The notes beneath the pieces were generated by a model. It did not search any database and had not been told where the DNA came from. It saw only the letters and a list, made by a program, of their open reading frames with translations. From positions 31,001-95,000 of the forward strand of contig CACBVW010000002.1 in NCBI GenBank assembly GCA_902542765.1: a stretch of 64,000 nucleotides of DNA. Direction: 5' to 3'. The number at the start of each line of letters is the position of its first letter. Position 1 is the first letter of the stretch. Both the position numbers and the translations under genes were made by a program. The stretch comes from an uncultured SAR116 cluster alpha proteobacterium. GTDB taxonomy: Bacteria > Pseudomonadota > Alphaproteobacteria > Puniceispirillales > Marisalimonadaceae. Shown piece after piece: positions 51,270 through 62,165 of the stretch.

Positions 51270-52040
51270 TTATAATTTTATTCCTGCTGCACCATAATTA
51301 ATCTGCATGTTAGGTGAAAGTTTGAAATTTCCAAACTCCATTTTAACAATAGTTTCAAATCTAAATGTTGGGAAAAAACCTGTAAAATTATCTAATATTA
51401 TACCATGATTCTCAGCTTCAATTGCTAAGTTTTCTGGAGAAATAAACTTTCCTACCTCGTGAGTCCCTGCAGGAAGTATTTTTAAAATATCTTCTGCAAA
51501 ATATTTTCCAAATAATATACCTAAAAAAGAGTTGTTAATTGAAGTAAATACTACCAATCCACCAGGACGACATAAATTAGAAATGTCAGATAGAAATCTC
51601 TTTCTATCATATACATGTTCAATTACTTCAGAGGCAATTACCAAGTCAAATTTATCTATAGTTTTTTGTTCTTTAATCTCTAGAAGTTTACTGGTTGTAA
51701 TACATTTGTAATTTATGTCTAATCGACTTTTTTTTGCATGCTCTCGGGCAATTTCTATTGAGTTTTTTGAAGCGTCAATTCCCGTAACATTTGCACCCAA
51801 CCTTTTTAATTTTTCCGATAAGATACCGCCGCCACAACCAACATCTAAACAATTTATACCATTAAGAAAATTGATATTTTTTTGATCTTTTTTAAAAATT
51901 CTGGTTGCATTTTGTTTTATAAACTCAATTCTTGCATTTGACAATTTATGTAAAGCTGAAAAAGGACCTGACAAATCCCACCATTTGTTGCTTAATGAAG
52001 AAAATTGTTCTATTTCTTTTTTGTCTACGGTATTAGTCAT
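51270..52040 (-). CDS. ubiG: Ubiquinone O-methyltransferase
   Basis: This 256-residue SAM-dependent methyltransferase performs both O-methylations of ubiquinone synthesis. It starts with IEQFSSLSNKWWDLSGPFSALHKLSNARIEF, the UbiG-specific head. Motif I LDVGCGGGILSEKLKRLGANVTGID is present, as is the post-II IASEVIEHV. It is divergent from lysC and is the only ubiquinone gene in the window. Confidence 0.93.
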   Translation of the reverse strand: MTNTVDKKEIEQFSSLSNKWWDLSGPFSALHKLSNARIEFIKQNATRIFKKDQKNINFLNGINCLDVGCGGGILSEKLKRLGANVTGIDASKNSIEIAREHAKKSRLDINYKCITTSKLLEIKEQKTIDKFDLVIASEVIEHVYDRKRFLSDISNLCRPGGLVVFTSINNSFLGILFGKYFAEDILKILPAGTHEVGKFISPENLAIEAENHGIILDNFTGFFPTFRFETIVKMEFGNFKLSPNMQINYGAAGIKL

Positions 52041-52081
52041 TATAATTTTATTAACAGAAATTTTACAAGGATAACAGAAAT

Positions 52082-53299
52082 TTGAAACTTGTGGTATTGA
52101 AATTTGGGGGAACTTCTGTTGCAGATGTTCCTCAAATAAAAAAAATTGCTTTAAAAGTTAAGGTGGAAGTCAATCATGGTAATAAAGTTATTGTTGTAGT
52201 TTCTGCGATGTCTGGTGTCACAAATGATTTAATAGATCTAGTCAAAACCACTTCGGAAACTCCCTCTTATTCAGAATATGATGTTGTTTTATCTACAGGT
52301 GAACAAGTTACTTCAGCATTATTAGCAACTGCCCTAAATAATTTGAATATCAAAGCTCGTTCTTGGTTAGGTTGGCAGGTCCCAATAATATGTGATAAAT
52401 CTCACGCTAAAGCTCTAATAGAGGAGATAAAAACAGACAACATACTAGAGTTTTTTAAAAAAAATCAAGTTGCAGTAATATCAGGATTTCAAGGCATATC
52501 AAATGAAAATAGAATAACAACTTTAGGAAGAGGTGGCTCAGATACCTCTGCAGTTGCAATAGCTGCAGCTTTTTCAGCTGAGCGTTGTGATATTTATACT
52601 GATGTGGATGGAGTTTATACTACAGATCCAAGGATAGTAAAAAGTGCAAAAAAACTTGATTTAATTACATATGAAGAAATGTTAGAATTAGCCTCTCAGG
52701 GAGCTAAAGTCCTTCAAACTAGATCTGTAGCATTAGCTATGAAATATAATGTAAAATTGAGAGTTCTTAGTAGTTTTGAAGATTTGCCTGGAACTTCCAT
52801 AATTAAAGAGGAAAAAAATATGGAAAAAACTGAAATAAGTGGTATCGCGCATAGCTTAAATGAGGCAAAAATAACATTGTCGGGTGTTCCAGACCAACCA
52901 GGCCAGGCAGCAGAAATTTTTGGTTCTCTGGCAAAACATTCAATTAACGTTGATATGATTGTTCAATCTTCTTCTATAAATCAAGAAGCTACTGATATAA
53001 CTTTTACAATTCCAGAAACTGACCTGATGATAGCTGAAAGTACAATTAAAAAAATACAAAAAAAGATTGGTTTCAACAAAATTAGTACAGATACAAACGT
53101 AGTTAAAATTTCAGTTGTAGGGAACGCTATGAGAACTCAGTCAGGCATTGCAAAAACTATGTTTGAAACATTAGCCAATAATCAAATTAACATTCATGTA
53201 ATCTCAACTAGTGAAATTAAAATTTCAGTTCTTATATCATCAGATTATTATGAACTTGCAATGAGATCACTACATTCAGCTTTTGGTTTAGATTTTTAG
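52082..53299 (+). CDS. lysC: Aspartokinase
   Basis: This 405-residue aspartate kinase starts the lysine/methionine/threonine branch. It has VLKFGGTSVADV at the N-terminus, then STGEQVTSALLA and GFQGISNENRITTLGRGGSDTSAVAIAAA. Two ACT domains follow at about residues 265-400, as in feedback-regulated enzymes; the effectors are not readable. The start is TTG at 52082, with AAGGA nine bases upstream; no ATG is near. The internal ATG that would give a separate beta subunit is not obvious. Confidence 0.93.
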   Translation: MKLVVLKFGGTSVADVPQIKKIALKVKVEVNHGNKVIVVVSAMSGVTNDLIDLVKTTSETPSYSEYDVVLSTGEQVTSALLATALNNLNIKARSWLGWQVPIICDKSHAKALIEEIKTDNILEFFKKNQVAVISGFQGISNENRITTLGRGGSDTSAVAIAAAFSAERCDIYTDVDGVYTTDPRIVKSAKKLDLITYEEMLELASQGAKVLQTRSVALAMKYNVKLRVLSSFEDLPGTSIIKEEKNMEKTEISGIAHSLNEAKITLSGVPDQPGQAAEIFGSLAKHSINVDMIVQSSSINQEATDITFTIPETDLMIAESTIKKIQKKIGFNKISTDTNVVKISVVGNAMRTQSGIAKTMFETLANNQINIHVISTSEIKISVLISSDYYELAMRSLHSAFGLDF

Positions 53300-53397
53300 T
53301 CATTAGTTAATAAATTTTTTATAATTTATGCCGTTAAAACAAATGTTGATTTAAAAAGTGACTCATTATAAAGTATTGCATCATATAAGGAGAGTTA

Positions 53398-54387
53398 ATG
53401 TCTTTAAAAAATGAAACTAATAAAAATAATTCATTTTCTGATAAAGATAAAAATGTTGATAGTTTAGTGTCAGATGCAATCAATGAAGCATTTGATCATG
53501 TTGAATTATCAACTGTTGGTAAGTTGTGTCTTGACGCAAGATTAAACAAAGGTTTAACTCAAGAACAAGCTGCATCTTTGTTGAAAGTTAGAGTTAAAAT
53601 TATAAAAGATTTCGAAAACGGTGAACATATTGATTTACCAGGACTAGCTTACAAAGTTGGATTTGTCAGATCTTATGCACGTTTATTAGATTTAGATGGC
53701 GACTTACTTGTTAAAGAATTCAAAGAAAGTTTGGAATTAAATTCATTTAAGGAAGAATACAAATTTCTTACTCCTGAATTGAATAAAAATAACTTTATTC
53801 CTATCGGGGCAGTTGTTTCAGTTTTTATTGCTATTTTGTCTTATACTGGTTGGTATTATAGTGATAGAAGTAATAAAATAGAACAGGTTTCAGACAAAAA
53901 TATATTAGAAATGTCTTCAAAGACCTCTGAAATTGACAATAATAGTTATGTTATTATTGAAGAAAATTTTTCTAATAATTTGCTCTCTTCAAAAAGAAAT
54001 GATGATGAAAAAAAAGTTCAAGAAGTGAATCACAAAACAAATTTGAAAGACGATAAAGTTGAAAGCGCAACTATAAAAAATACTGAATTATCTGCCACTG
54101 CTAATGAAAGAGACCCTAGTACAGAAATGGTTCTAAAAGCTATAGGAAATAGTTGGGTGGAAATAGAAGATGTTAAAGGTAACGTTCTTATGACGAGGCT
54201 GATGAGGCCAGGTGAAACATATGTTGTTCCAAACATAAATGGATTGACATTTAATACTGGAAATGCCGGCGCCCTGTCTCTATCACAAGGAAATGTTGTA
54301 GTACCCAAATTAGGTGAAGTTGGTGAAATTATTACTGCTCGACCATTAAATATTAAGACTTTTTCAAATAAACAAATACTTGATTAA
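53398..54387 (+). CDS. RodZ-like HTH membrane protein
   Basis: This 329-residue protein has the RodZ layout. An N-terminal HTH_25 domain lies at about residues 38-108, with LCLDARLNKGLTQEQAASLLKVR and the FVRSYARLLDLD stretch. One transmembrane helix follows at about 137-156 (FIPIGAVVSVFIAILSYTGW), then a low-complexity linker. A C-terminal DUF4115 beta domain at about 240-325 has SWVEIEDVKGNVLMTRLMRPGETY. RodZ links MreB to the cell-wall elongation machinery. Position before ispG is the common bacterial rodZ-ispG order. AAGGAGAG precedes the ATG. Confidence 0.88.
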   Translation: MSLKNETNKNNSFSDKDKNVDSLVSDAINEAFDHVELSTVGKLCLDARLNKGLTQEQAASLLKVRVKIIKDFENGEHIDLPGLAYKVGFVRSYARLLDLDGDLLVKEFKESLELNSFKEEYKFLTPELNKNNFIPIGAVVSVFIAILSYTGWYYSDRSNKIEQVSDKNILEMSSKTSEIDNNSYVIIEENFSNNLLSSKRNDDEKKVQEVNHKTNLKDDKVESATIKNTELSATANERDPSTEMVLKAIGNSWVEIEDVKGNVLMTRLMRPGETYVVPNINGLTFNTGNAGALSLSQGNVVVPKLGEVGEIITARPLNIKTFSNKQILD

Positions 54388-54442
54388 ATTCATTCATAAA
54401 TCGATTTAACTTTTAAAAATTCTAAAGTTTAAGGATATAATA

Positions 54443-55546
54443 ATGAACATTAGGCCTTATAGGCAAATAGAACGAAGAAAATCAAGAAAAATCAAAGTTG
54501 GAAATGTTTTTGTTGGAGGTAACGCTCCTATTACAGTCCAAACTATGACTAATACTAAAACAACTGATATTGATGCTACATTAGAGCAAATCAACTCTAC
54601 TGTTGAAGCTGGTGTTGATATTATACGTATTTCCTGCCCTGATAAAGAATCCACTTTAGCTCTAAAAGAAATAATCAAATTATCACCTGTTCCTGTCGTT
54701 GCTGATATACATTTTCATTACTTGAGGGCAATTGAAGCTGCGGATGCTGGCGCTGCTTGCTTAAGAATTAATCCTGGAAACATTGGTAATTCAGATAAGA
54801 TAAAAGAGGTTATTAACGCTGCAAAACAAAATAATACTTCCATTAGAATTGGTGTTAATGCAGGGTCTTTAGAAAAAAATATTTTAGATAAGTATGGTGA
54901 ACCAACACCAGAAGCTCTTGTAGAGTCTGCTTTAAATCATGTGCGCATTTTAAAAAAATACGATTTTTATGAGTATAAAATTAGCGTAAAAGCTTCTGAT
55001 GTCTTTCTAGCAGTTGCTGCGTATAATCAATTAGCTGAAATAGAAGATTGTCCTTTGCATATAGGTATCACTGAAGCAGGTAGCCTAAGATCCGGAACTG
55101 TAAAATCGTCCATAGGATTAGGGAATTTATTGTGGGCAGGTATTGGAGATACTATAAGAGTTTCATTATCTGCTCCTCCATCTGAAGAAGTGAAAGTTGG
55201 ATATGAGTTGCTAAAATCATTAGGACTTAGAAGAAGAGGTGTGACTGTTATTTCTTGTCCTTCATGTGCAAGACAGCAATTTGATGTAATTAAAACTGTA
55301 CAAGAAGTTGAACAAAGACTTGAGCATATCTCTGAGTCAATTACAGTTTCAATAATCGGTTGTGTTGTAAATGGACCTGGAGAAGCAAAAGAAACGGATA
55401 TTGGATTGACTGGTGGCGGAAAAGGTACTCATCAAATTTATGTAAATGGCATAACAGATCATATAATTAGAAATGAAAATGTTGCTGATTACATTGTAAA
55501 CTTTGTTCAAAAGGAAATTGAACAAAGAAAAAATAACTCATTTTAG
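54443..55546 (+). CDS. ispG: 4-Hydroxy-3-methylbut-2-enyl diphosphate synthase
   Basis: This 367-residue IspG (GcpE) is the [4Fe-4S] enzyme of the MEP isoprenoid pathway that makes [19 protein letters not shown] starts the TIM-barrel domain. The cluster cysteines are in [11 protein letters not shown] and [12 protein letters not shown] near the C-terminus. Length matches the bacterial, plastid-insert-free form. It lies 55 bases after the rodZ-like gene and 25 before hisS. Confidence 0.95.
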   Translation: MNIRPYRQIERRKSRKIKVGNVFVGGNAPITVQTMTNTKTTDIDATLEQINSTVEAGVDIIRISCPDKESTLALKEIIKLSPVPVVADIHFHYLRAIEAADAGAACLRINPGNIGNSDKIKEVINAAKQNNTSIRIGVNAGSLEKNILDKYGEPTPEALVESALNHVRILKKYDFYEYKISVKASDVFLAVAAYNQLAEIEDCPLHIGITEAGSLRSGTVKSSIGLGNLLWAGIGDTIRVSLSAPPSEEVKVGYELLKSLGLRRRGVTVISCPSCARQQFDVIKTVQEVEQRLEHISESITVSIIGCVVNGPGEAKETDIGLTGGGKGTHQIYVNGITDHIIRNENVADYIVNFVQKEIEQRKNNSF

Positions 55547-55571
55547 TAATTTTTAATCATATAGGCTCATT

Positions 55572-56810
55572 ATGCAAAAATTAAGGACAGTGAGAGGCGT
55601 ACATGATTTGTTACCTTACGAATTGCATAAACATAATATAGTTGTTAAATCTGGATTAGAAATTTCAGACAAGTACAATTATTCACAAATAGAGATACCA
55701 ATTTTTGAATATTCTGAAGTTTTCACAAAGCCACTTGGAAAGTCAAGTGATATTGTTACAAAGGAAAATTATATCTTCAAAGATAGAAGTGAAGATGAAC
55801 TTATGTTAAGACCTGAAGGAACTTCGGGGGTTGTAAGAGCATTTTTAAATGCAGGTTTGATTCAAGATTTACCTCAGCGTTTTTCTTATTATGGGCCAAT
55901 GTTCAGGTATGAAAGACCTCAAAAAGGCAGGCTTAGACAATTTAAGCAGCTTGGTGTTGAATGTCTTGGTTTAAGTACCCCCATGGCTGATATAGAGGTA
56001 ATATCTTTAGGGCATGTCTTTTTAGATAAATTAAATATTTTAGATAAAATTACCTTAAAAATCAATTCCCTCGGTGATTTTGACAGTAGAAAAAAGTATC
56101 GAGATTCTCTCGTAAACTATTTAAGGGATTATCAATCTAAATTGTCTAAAGATAGTCTAAGAAGGCTTTCAATTAATCCGCTTAGAATACTTGATTCTAA
56201 AAATGAGGGAGATCAAAAGATTATTCAAAATGCACCGAGTATATTTGAATATCTTAATATTGATTCTAAAACAAGATTTGAAGATGTTTGCAAAGGTTTA
56301 GATCACTTAAATATAAAATATCAAATTGACAAAAATCTTGTTAGAGGGCTTGACTATTATTGTCATACAGCTTTTGAGTTTACAACTAATGAACTTGGCA
56401 CACAAGGAACTGTATTAGCTGGTGGAAGGTATGATGGTTTATCAAAAATGTTAGGTGGTCCAGATGTTCCTGGTGTTGGTTGGGCTGCGGGCATAGAAAG
56501 ATTAGCATTAATGGTACAAAGTGAATTTGTTAATGCAATTGATGTAGTCCTGGTAGGTCAATGCGAAAGTTTTAATTATTTATTACTTCCAATTATGAAA
56601 GAATTAATACAAAAAGGCATTAAATCTGAAATTATCTATACAGGTAATTTTTCAAAAAAATTTAAGAGAGCTAACAAAATTAAAGCTTCATATGCAATAA
56701 TTTTAGGTAAAGAAGAAATTAATAATAATAATTTTAAATTTAAAGATTTAACATCTGGTTTTGAGGAATTATTAAATTTAGATCAGATAATAAAAAAATT
56801 AAAAAATTAA
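55572..56810 (+). CDS. hisS: Histidyl-tRNA synthetase
   Basis: This 412-residue class II HisRS has RTVRGVHDLLPYE at the start and motif 2 with RPEGTSGVVRAFL and YGPMFRYERPQKGRLRQF. The histidine-binding LVRGLDYYCHTAFEF and motif 3 GVGWAAGIERLALM follow. A C-terminal anticodon-binding domain completes it. The neighbour prfA follows after 19 bases; hisS-prfA-prmC is a translation-related run. Confidence 0.95.
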   Translation: MQKLRTVRGVHDLLPYELHKHNIVVKSGLEISDKYNYSQIEIPIFEYSEVFTKPLGKSSDIVTKENYIFKDRSEDELMLRPEGTSGVVRAFLNAGLIQDLPQRFSYYGPMFRYERPQKGRLRQFKQLGVECLGLSTPMADIEVISLGHVFLDKLNILDKITLKINSLGDFDSRKKYRDSLVNYLRDYQSKLSKDSLRRLSINPLRILDSKNEGDQKIIQNAPSIFEYLNIDSKTRFEDVCKGLDHLNIKYQIDKNLVRGLDYYCHTAFEFTTNELGTQGTVLAGGRYDGLSKMLGGPDVPGVGWAAGIERLALMVQSEFVNAIDVVLVGQCESFNYLLLPIMKELIQKGIKSEIIYTGNFSKKFKRANKIKASYAIILGKEEINNNNFKFKDLTSGFEELLNLDQIIKKLKN

Positions 56811-56829
56811 AATATATTTGGAGTAAATT

Positions 56830-57909
56830 TTGAGTTTGGAAAATAATATCTCTAAAATTATGATTAGAGAAAAGGAAATTGAGAATATACTTGTTAATTC
56901 TTCTAATTTAAAACCATCTGAATTGGCTAATTTATCAAAAGAATTATCTGATATAAAAATAATCACAGATTTGGCTAATAAAAAAGAACATTTAGTAAAA
57001 GAAATTTTGGATTTGGGTGAAATTTTAAATGATAAAAATGCCGATGCAGATATTAAAGAGATTGCAACAAATGAGTTTAATTCTTTAAAAGTAAAAATTA
57101 GCAATCTTGAAAGAGAAATTCAATTTTCATTACTACCTAAAGATAAGGATGATACAAGAAATGTAATTTTGGAGGTTCGTGCTGGAACAGGTGGAGATGA
57201 GGCAGGCTTGTTTGCTTCAAATCTTTTTTCTATGTATGAAAAGTTATCTATTAAGAATAAATGGAAATTTGACATAATGGAGGTATCAGAAACAAGTGTA
57301 GGTGGCTATAAAGAGGCGCAAGCTAATATTATAGGAAATGGCGTGTTTGGCAGATTGAAATTTGAATCAGGTGTTCATAGGGTTCAAAGAGTTCCAACCA
57401 CTGAAACAAGTGGTAGAATTCATACATCTGCAGCAACAGTTGCGGTTCTTCCTGAAGCTGAGGATTTAGAAATATTTATTGAAGAAAAAGATTTGAGAGT
57501 AGATGTTTTTAGGTCAAGCGGGCCAGGGGGGCAATCAGTTAATACTACAGATTCAGCCGTTAGAATAACTCACATTCCATCTGGAATTGTTGTAAGTCAA
57601 CAGGATGAAAAGTCTCAGCATAAAAATAGATCAAAAGCCATGAAAATTCTTCAATCACGTTTGTATGAATTAGAGAGACAAAAACAACAAGATGAGAGAT
57701 CTTCAGCAAGAAAAGATCAAGTTGGTACGGGTGATAGATCAGAAAGGATAAGGACTTATAATTTTCCACAAGGAAGAGTTACGGACCATAGAATAAACTT
57801 AACATTACATAAATTAGAAAAAATCTTAAGTGGCGAGGCTCTTGATGAATTAATCGACGCTTTGATAGTTGAAGATAGAATGTTAAAGCTAGCTTCCAAT
57901 GACTTATAA
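56830..57909 (+). CDS. prfA: Peptide chain release factor 1
   Basis: This 359-residue RF1 terminates translation at UAA and UAG. The catalytic GGQ motif is in [19 protein letters not shown] near residue 229. The codon-recognition PxT motif appears as [13 protein letters not shown], which separates RF1 (PxT) from RF2 (SPF). The start is TTG at 56830, with GGAG seven bases upstream. It overlaps prmC, the enzyme that methylates its GGQ Gln, by 11 bases. Confidence 0.95.
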   Translation: MSLENNISKIMIREKEIENILVNSSNLKPSELANLSKELSDIKIITDLANKKEHLVKEILDLGEILNDKNADADIKEIATNEFNSLKVKISNLEREIQFSLLPKDKDDTRNVILEVRAGTGGDEAGLFASNLFSMYEKLSIKNKWKFDIMEVSETSVGGYKEAQANIIGNGVFGRLKFESGVHRVQRVPTTETSGRIHTSAATVAVLPEAEDLEIFIEEKDLRVDVFRSSGPGGQSVNTTDSAVRITHIPSGIVVSQQDEKSQHKNRSKAMKILQSRLYELERQKQQDERSSARKDQVGTGDRSERIRTYNFPQGRVTDHRINLTLHKLEKILSGEALDELIDALIVEDRMLKLASNDL

Positions 57910-58786
57910 AAACATTGATGTCTATACTTTAATAAAACCTGAGATTTTAAAACTAAGGAATATAGGTATTGAGACTGCAAATTTAGACTGCAGGCTATTA
58001 CTTTCTGAAACTTTAGATAGATATGAAGCAATTTATAATCACCAAAACATATATATTTCAGAAAATGAGATTAAAAAATTTCAAAATTTAATTCAACAAA
58101 GAGTAAGTGGAAAACCTGTTTCAAGAATTATTAATAAAAGAAGTTTTTGGAAGAAAGAATTTGACCTTAATGATGCGACGTTAGATCCAAGGTCTGATTC
58201 TGAAACGTTAGTTGAATCAGTAATTGAGTATTATCCAAACAAATTAGAATTTTTAAAAATTATTGATCTTGGTTCTGGTACAGGTTGTTTGGGTCTATCA
58301 CTTTTAGACGAGTATTCTTGTTCAGAGGCTTCGTTTTTTGATACATCTCAAAAGTCTTTAGAAATGGTTAAAAAAAATGCACAAAATTTTGATTTTTTAG
58401 AAAGATCAAAGTTCATAAATTTAGACTGGAATGTTAGAGATTGGGATAAAAAATTAATGAAATTTGAAAATAATATGAAATATGACATTGCTATTTCAAA
58501 TCCCCCTTATATTCCTACTAATGATATTAAAACATTAAGAAAAGAGGTAAAAAAATACGATCCATTTATTGCATTAAATGGTGGGAAAGATGGTCTTGAT
58601 TCATACAGATCTATTTTTTCTAAATTGACAAATATAGTTAAATCTGATGGTAAAATTTTTATTGAAATAGGAAAAGGGCAAGAAAATAATATCACAAAAA
58701 TAGCTATAAAACATGGTTTATTTCCAAAAGAGTATAAAAAAGACTTGTCTGGAGTGACTAGGGTAATAATATTTGTTATTAAATAA
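57899..58786 (+). CDS. prmC: Release factor glutamine methyltransferase
   Basis: This 295-residue PrmC (HemK) N5-methylates the Gln of the GGQ motif in release factors. The N-terminal helical domain (residues 1-85) is followed by the methyltransferase fold. That fold has [14 protein letters not shown], motif [17 protein letters not shown] and the Gln-binding AISNPPYIP at about 200. The overlap with prfA gives translational coupling of the enzyme with its substrate. Confidence 0.93.
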   Translation: MTYKNIDVYTLIKPEILKLRNIGIETANLDCRLLLSETLDRYEAIYNHQNIYISENEIKKFQNLIQQRVSGKPVSRIINKRSFWKKEFDLNDATLDPRSDSETLVESVIEYYPNKLEFLKIIDLGSGTGCLGLSLLDEYSCSEASFFDTSQKSLEMVKKNAQNFDFLERSKFINLDWNVRDWDKKLMKFENNMKYDIAISNPPYIPTNDIKTLRKEVKKYDPFIALNGGKDGLDSYRSIFSKLTNIVKSDGKIFIEIGKGQENNITKIAIKHGLFPKEYKKDLSGVTRVIIFVIK

Positions 58787-58871
58787 TTTTTTTTGTGCTT
58801 GGCTTGGAAGAAAAAACTTTATATAATTAACAATGATATTAATATATATATCCAAACCTTAAATTTTATAT

Positions 58872-58913
58872 TAATTGAGTCCATAGGTTGAAATTAGGAC
58901 TCTTAACCAATTA
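58872..58913 (+). other. Structured leader element, possible pseudoknot
   Basis: Between prmC and the DUF4167 gene, GAGTCC (58877-58882) is perfectly complementary to GGACTC (58897-58902). Within its loop GGTTGA (58886-58891) can pair with TTAACC (58903-58908), one pair being G-U. Together these would make an H-type pseudoknot. Alternatively an outer stem TAATTG (58872-58877) with CAATTA (58908-58913) gives a nested hairpin. No T run follows on the plus strand, so it is not a terminator for prmC. It matches no riboswitch class I can name. Confidence 0.5.
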
Positions 58914-58965
58914 CAAAAAAAGCATTGTGTAAGTAAAAATAATCAGCGTAAATTTTAGGAATATT

Positions 58966-59466
58966 ATGAGACAGCAAAATAATGGGCGTCGACGCCAAAA
59001 TCGTGGATCAAATCGTAGAAATTTTAATAATGGCAATTTAAATGGTAACCTTAATAAAAATACTGTGATTGAGAGCTCCGGACCAGATGGCCGTCAAAGA
59101 GGTTCAGTTTCACAATTAAATGAAAAATATACATCTTTAGCGTCAGATGCATCTTCTTCTGACGATAGGATATTAGCAGAGTCTTTTCTGCAATTTGCCG
59201 ACCATTATCATAGGCTTCAAAAAGAAATAGAACTAAATAATGAAAATAAAGAAATAAGAATAAAAAATGAATTAAATTTATCACAAAGTAACCCATCTGA
59301 TTTAGAGTTAGAAGATAATGACAAAATTTCAAAAAAACCATCAAGACGTAAGAGAGGTTTTCAAATGAGAGAAGAAGAACTTTCTTCAGTTGATGATAAA
59401 AGTGAAAGAAATGAAATTAATGATATAAAAAATGATAAAACAGAAAGTGATAACTTATTGATTTAA
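58966..59466 (+). CDS. DUF4167 domain protein
   Basis: This 166-residue DUF4167 protein is characteristic of alphaproteobacteria. The conserved N-terminus is rich in Arg, Asn and Gln (RQQNNGRRRQNRGSNRRN), followed by ESSGPDGRQRGSVSQL and a helical segment ending FLQFADHYHRLQKEIE. The rest is charged and probably disordered. The basic, glycine/asparagine-rich head suggests RNA binding, but no function is established. A prmC-DUF4167-clpB order is common in the class. TTTAGGA lies upstream of the ATG. Confidence 0.87.
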   Translation: MRQQNNGRRRQNRGSNRRNFNNGNLNGNLNKNTVIESSGPDGRQRGSVSQLNEKYTSLASDASSSDDRILAESFLQFADHYHRLQKEIELNNENKEIRIKNELNLSQSNPSDLELEDNDKISKKPSRRKRGFQMREEELSSVDDKSERNEINDIKNDKTESDNLLI

Positions 59467-59585
59467 CTCAATGTGTTATGAGTGCTCTTTGTTTAAAACC
59501 TATAATAACATTTTTTTATCTTATGTTGAAATAACCTCAAATAATTATCATATATATATGTGTAAATTAAAAATAGGTATTTAAA

Positions 59586-62165
59586 ATAGATAATTTATTT
59601 AAGGAACTTTCTGATAGATCAAAGATAATATTTAGTTCAGCATTAAGTTTAGCTAATAAATATGAAACAAATGTAACATCATTTCATGTGTTATACACAA
59701 TATTAGAAGATTCAGAAAAATATATTAATGATATTTTAGGTGGCTTAACTTCTAATTTATATAACTTAAGGTTAAATATATTTGAGTTATTAAATAAGAA
59801 AAATCATTTAAGTCGTCCTCACGAAATTGATAAAAGTATTTTATCTCTAATAAATACGTCAAAAATGTTGTTGAAAGAATTTGACGACCAGATAATAACT
59901 CAAGAAATATTATTGTTGTCGTTTACCATTATAAATGACCAAGCTAAAGATATCTTATCAAAATATAATATCACTTACAACACGCTTCTAGAAGAAATCA
60001 AGAAATTTAGGAAGGGTAAAAAAGCCATGAATGATAATGCTGAATCTGGTTTTGACACATTAAATAGATTTGCTGTCAATTTAACAATTAAGGCCTCTAA
60101 GGGGCAGTTAGATCCTGTTATTGGAAGAGATGAAGAAATAAGAAGGCTAATACAGGTTTTATCTAGAAGAACAAAAAATAATCCAGTTTTAATTGGAGAG
60201 CCTGGAGTTGGGAAAACTGCTGTAGTCGAAGGATTAGCGATAAGGATAGCAAATAAAGATGTACCTGAGAAACTAAAATCTAAAGAGATATTTTCTCTTG
60301 ATTTAGCGAGCATTTTGGCAGGTTCTAAATTTCGAGGCGATTTTGAAGAAAGGTTAAAATCGTTATTAATCGAAGTTGAAAAGGAAAAAGATAAAATTAT
60401 TTTATTTATTGATGAGCTCCATACCCTTGTTGGAGCTGGTGGTGCAGATGGTTCACTTGATGCTTCTAATATGTTGAAACCTGCTTTGGCAAGAGGTGAA
60501 CTTCACTGTGTTGGAGCAACCACTTTTGATGAATATAGAAATTACATTGAAAAGGACAAGGCTTTAGAAAGACGTTTTCAACAAGTTTATATAGACGAAC
60601 CAGATATAGAAAACTCCATATCAATGATGAGAGGTCTTAAAGAAAAATATGAATTATTTCATGGTATAACTATTACAGACAAAGCTCTTTCAGCATCTGT
60701 AACTTTGTCCTCAAGATATATTAACGATAGATTTTTACCAGATAAAGCAATTGATCTTCTAGATGAGGCAGCTAGTAGAAAAAGAATTGAAATTGACTCT
60801 AAACCTGACTCACTAGATGAGATAGATAGAAGAATTGTACAATTAGAAATAGAGAAAAAAGTTCTAAATAAGGAAAATAATAAATTATCAGATGATAGAT
60901 TGTTAAAAGTTGAAGATGAATTAAAAGAACTAAAGACAACATCTAAAGAGCAAACTGAAAAATGGAAGTTAAGCAAAAGAACTCTTGAAGAAGAGCAACA
61001 GAAGAAAATTAATTTAGAAAATGCTAAAAACCAATTGGAGATTGAGAAAAGAAATGGAAATTGGGAAAAGGCTGGTGAACTTTCGTATCAGATAATTCCA
61101 AATTTAGAAAATAATATTTCTAAAATTGAAAATACAGATAATATCTTAAACACAATTGTTTCGGAAGAAGATATTGCGTCCGTTGTTTCTAAATGGACAG
61201 GAATACCAGTTGAAAAAATGATGGAGTATGAGCGTACAAAATTGCTAAAAATAGAAGATGAACTAAAAAAATCTATTGTAGGTCAAGATCATGTTCTTTC
61301 CGCCATTTCAAGAACAATTATTCGTTCAAGAGCAGGTTTAAGTGATGCATCTAGCCCTTTAGGCACTTTCATGTTTTTAGGATCTACAGGAATTGGTAAA
61401 ACAGAAACTGCTAAATCTTTAGCCAAATTTTTATTTAATGAAACTGAATCTTTGATAAGAATAGATATGTCTGAATATATGGAAAAACATTCTATATCAA
61501 GGCTAATCGGTGCTCCTCCTGGTTATATTGGTTATGATGAAGGAGGTATTTTAACTGAAGCAGTTAGGCGCAGACCTTATAGAGTTATACTTTTTGATGA
61601 GATTGAAAAAGCCCATTTAGATGTTTTAAATTTACTCTTACAAATAATGGATGATGGTAGGTTGACAGATAGTCATGGAAAGACTGTTGATTTTACAAAC
61701 ACAATTATAATAATTACAAGTAATATCGGGTCACAACACTTCAAGTCTGACATAAATTTTAGTTTGGAAAGTGAAAAAAACAATTTTATAAAAAAAGAAA
61801 TTATGAGTTCAGTCAAATCAATACTAAGCCCTGAATTTATAAATAGATTAGACGAAATTTTATTTTTCTCAAAATTAGGCAAATCTCATATTGGTAAAAT
61901 TGTTGAAATACAACTAAATCACCTAAGTAAAAGACTGTCTAATAATAATATACATGTAAAGTGGACCTCAAAAGTCAACGAACTATTGGCTATAATTGGC
62001 TATGATCCTGAATATGGTGCTAGACCAATCAAAAGGGAAATTAGGAATATCATTGAGGATAAAATAAGCGAGTTAATAATAACTAATGAAGTGAAAGATG
62101 GTGAAACGTTATTTATAGATGTAGTTGATAATAAAATTGATATAATCGTTGAAAAATTAATTTAG
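59586..62165 (+). CDS. clpB: ClpB disaggregase, probable ATA start
   Basis: This Hsp100 ATPase rescues aggregated proteins with DnaK. Features are an N-domain (residues 1-145), AAA1 with Walker [14 protein letters not shown] near 204 and a coiled middle domain at about 400-520. AAA2 follows, with Walker [14 protein letters not shown] near 599 and the [17 protein letters not shown] pore region. The first ATG/GTG/TTG in frame is GTG at 59688, which would cut off 34 residues of the N-domain. The upstream frame encodes the typical head [19 protein letters not shown] back to a stop at 59574. ATA at 59586, with TAGGTA upstream, gives 859 residues, close to the usual size. Confidence 0.9.
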   Translation: MDNLFKELSDRSKIIFSSALSLANKYETNVTSFHVLYTILEDSEKYINDILGGLTSNLYNLRLNIFELLNKKNHLSRPHEIDKSILSLINTSKMLLKEFDDQIITQEILLLSFTIINDQAKDILSKYNITYNTLLEEIKKFRKGKKAMNDNAESGFDTLNRFAVNLTIKASKGQLDPVIGRDEEIRRLIQVLSRRTKNNPVLIGEPGVGKTAVVEGLAIRIANKDVPEKLKSKEIFSLDLASILAGSKFRGDFEERLKSLLIEVEKEKDKIILFIDELHTLVGAGGADGSLDASNMLKPALARGELHCVGATTFDEYRNYIEKDKALERRFQQVYIDEPDIENSISMMRGLKEKYELFHGITITDKALSASVTLSSRYINDRFLPDKAIDLLDEAASRKRIEIDSKPDSLDEIDRRIVQLEIEKKVLNKENNKLSDDRLLKVEDELKELKTTSKEQTEKWKLSKRTLEEEQQKKINLENAKNQLEIEKRNGNWEKAGELSYQIIPNLENNISKIENTDNILNTIVSEEDIASVVSKWTGIPVEKMMEYERTKLLKIEDELKKSIVGQDHVLSAISRTIIRSRAGLSDASSPLGTFMFLGSTGIGKTETAKSLAKFLFNETESLIRIDMSEYMEKHSISRLIGAPPGYIGYDEGGILTEAVRRRPYRVILFDEIEKAHLDVLNLLLQIMDDGRLTDSHGKTVDFTNTIIIITSNIGSQHFKSDINFSLESEKNNFIKKEIMSSVKSILSPEFINRLDEILFFSKLGKSHIGKIVEIQLNHLSKRLSNNNIHVKWTSKVNELLAIIGYDPEYGARPIKREIRNIIEDKISELIITNEVKDGETLFIDVVDNKIDIIVEKLI

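Noticed and set aside
59467..59585. Possible terminator after the DUF4167 gene (T run near 59511)
   Set aside because: The flanking complementarity (ATGTGTTAT with ATAATAACAT) is imperfect and AT-only; too weak to call.
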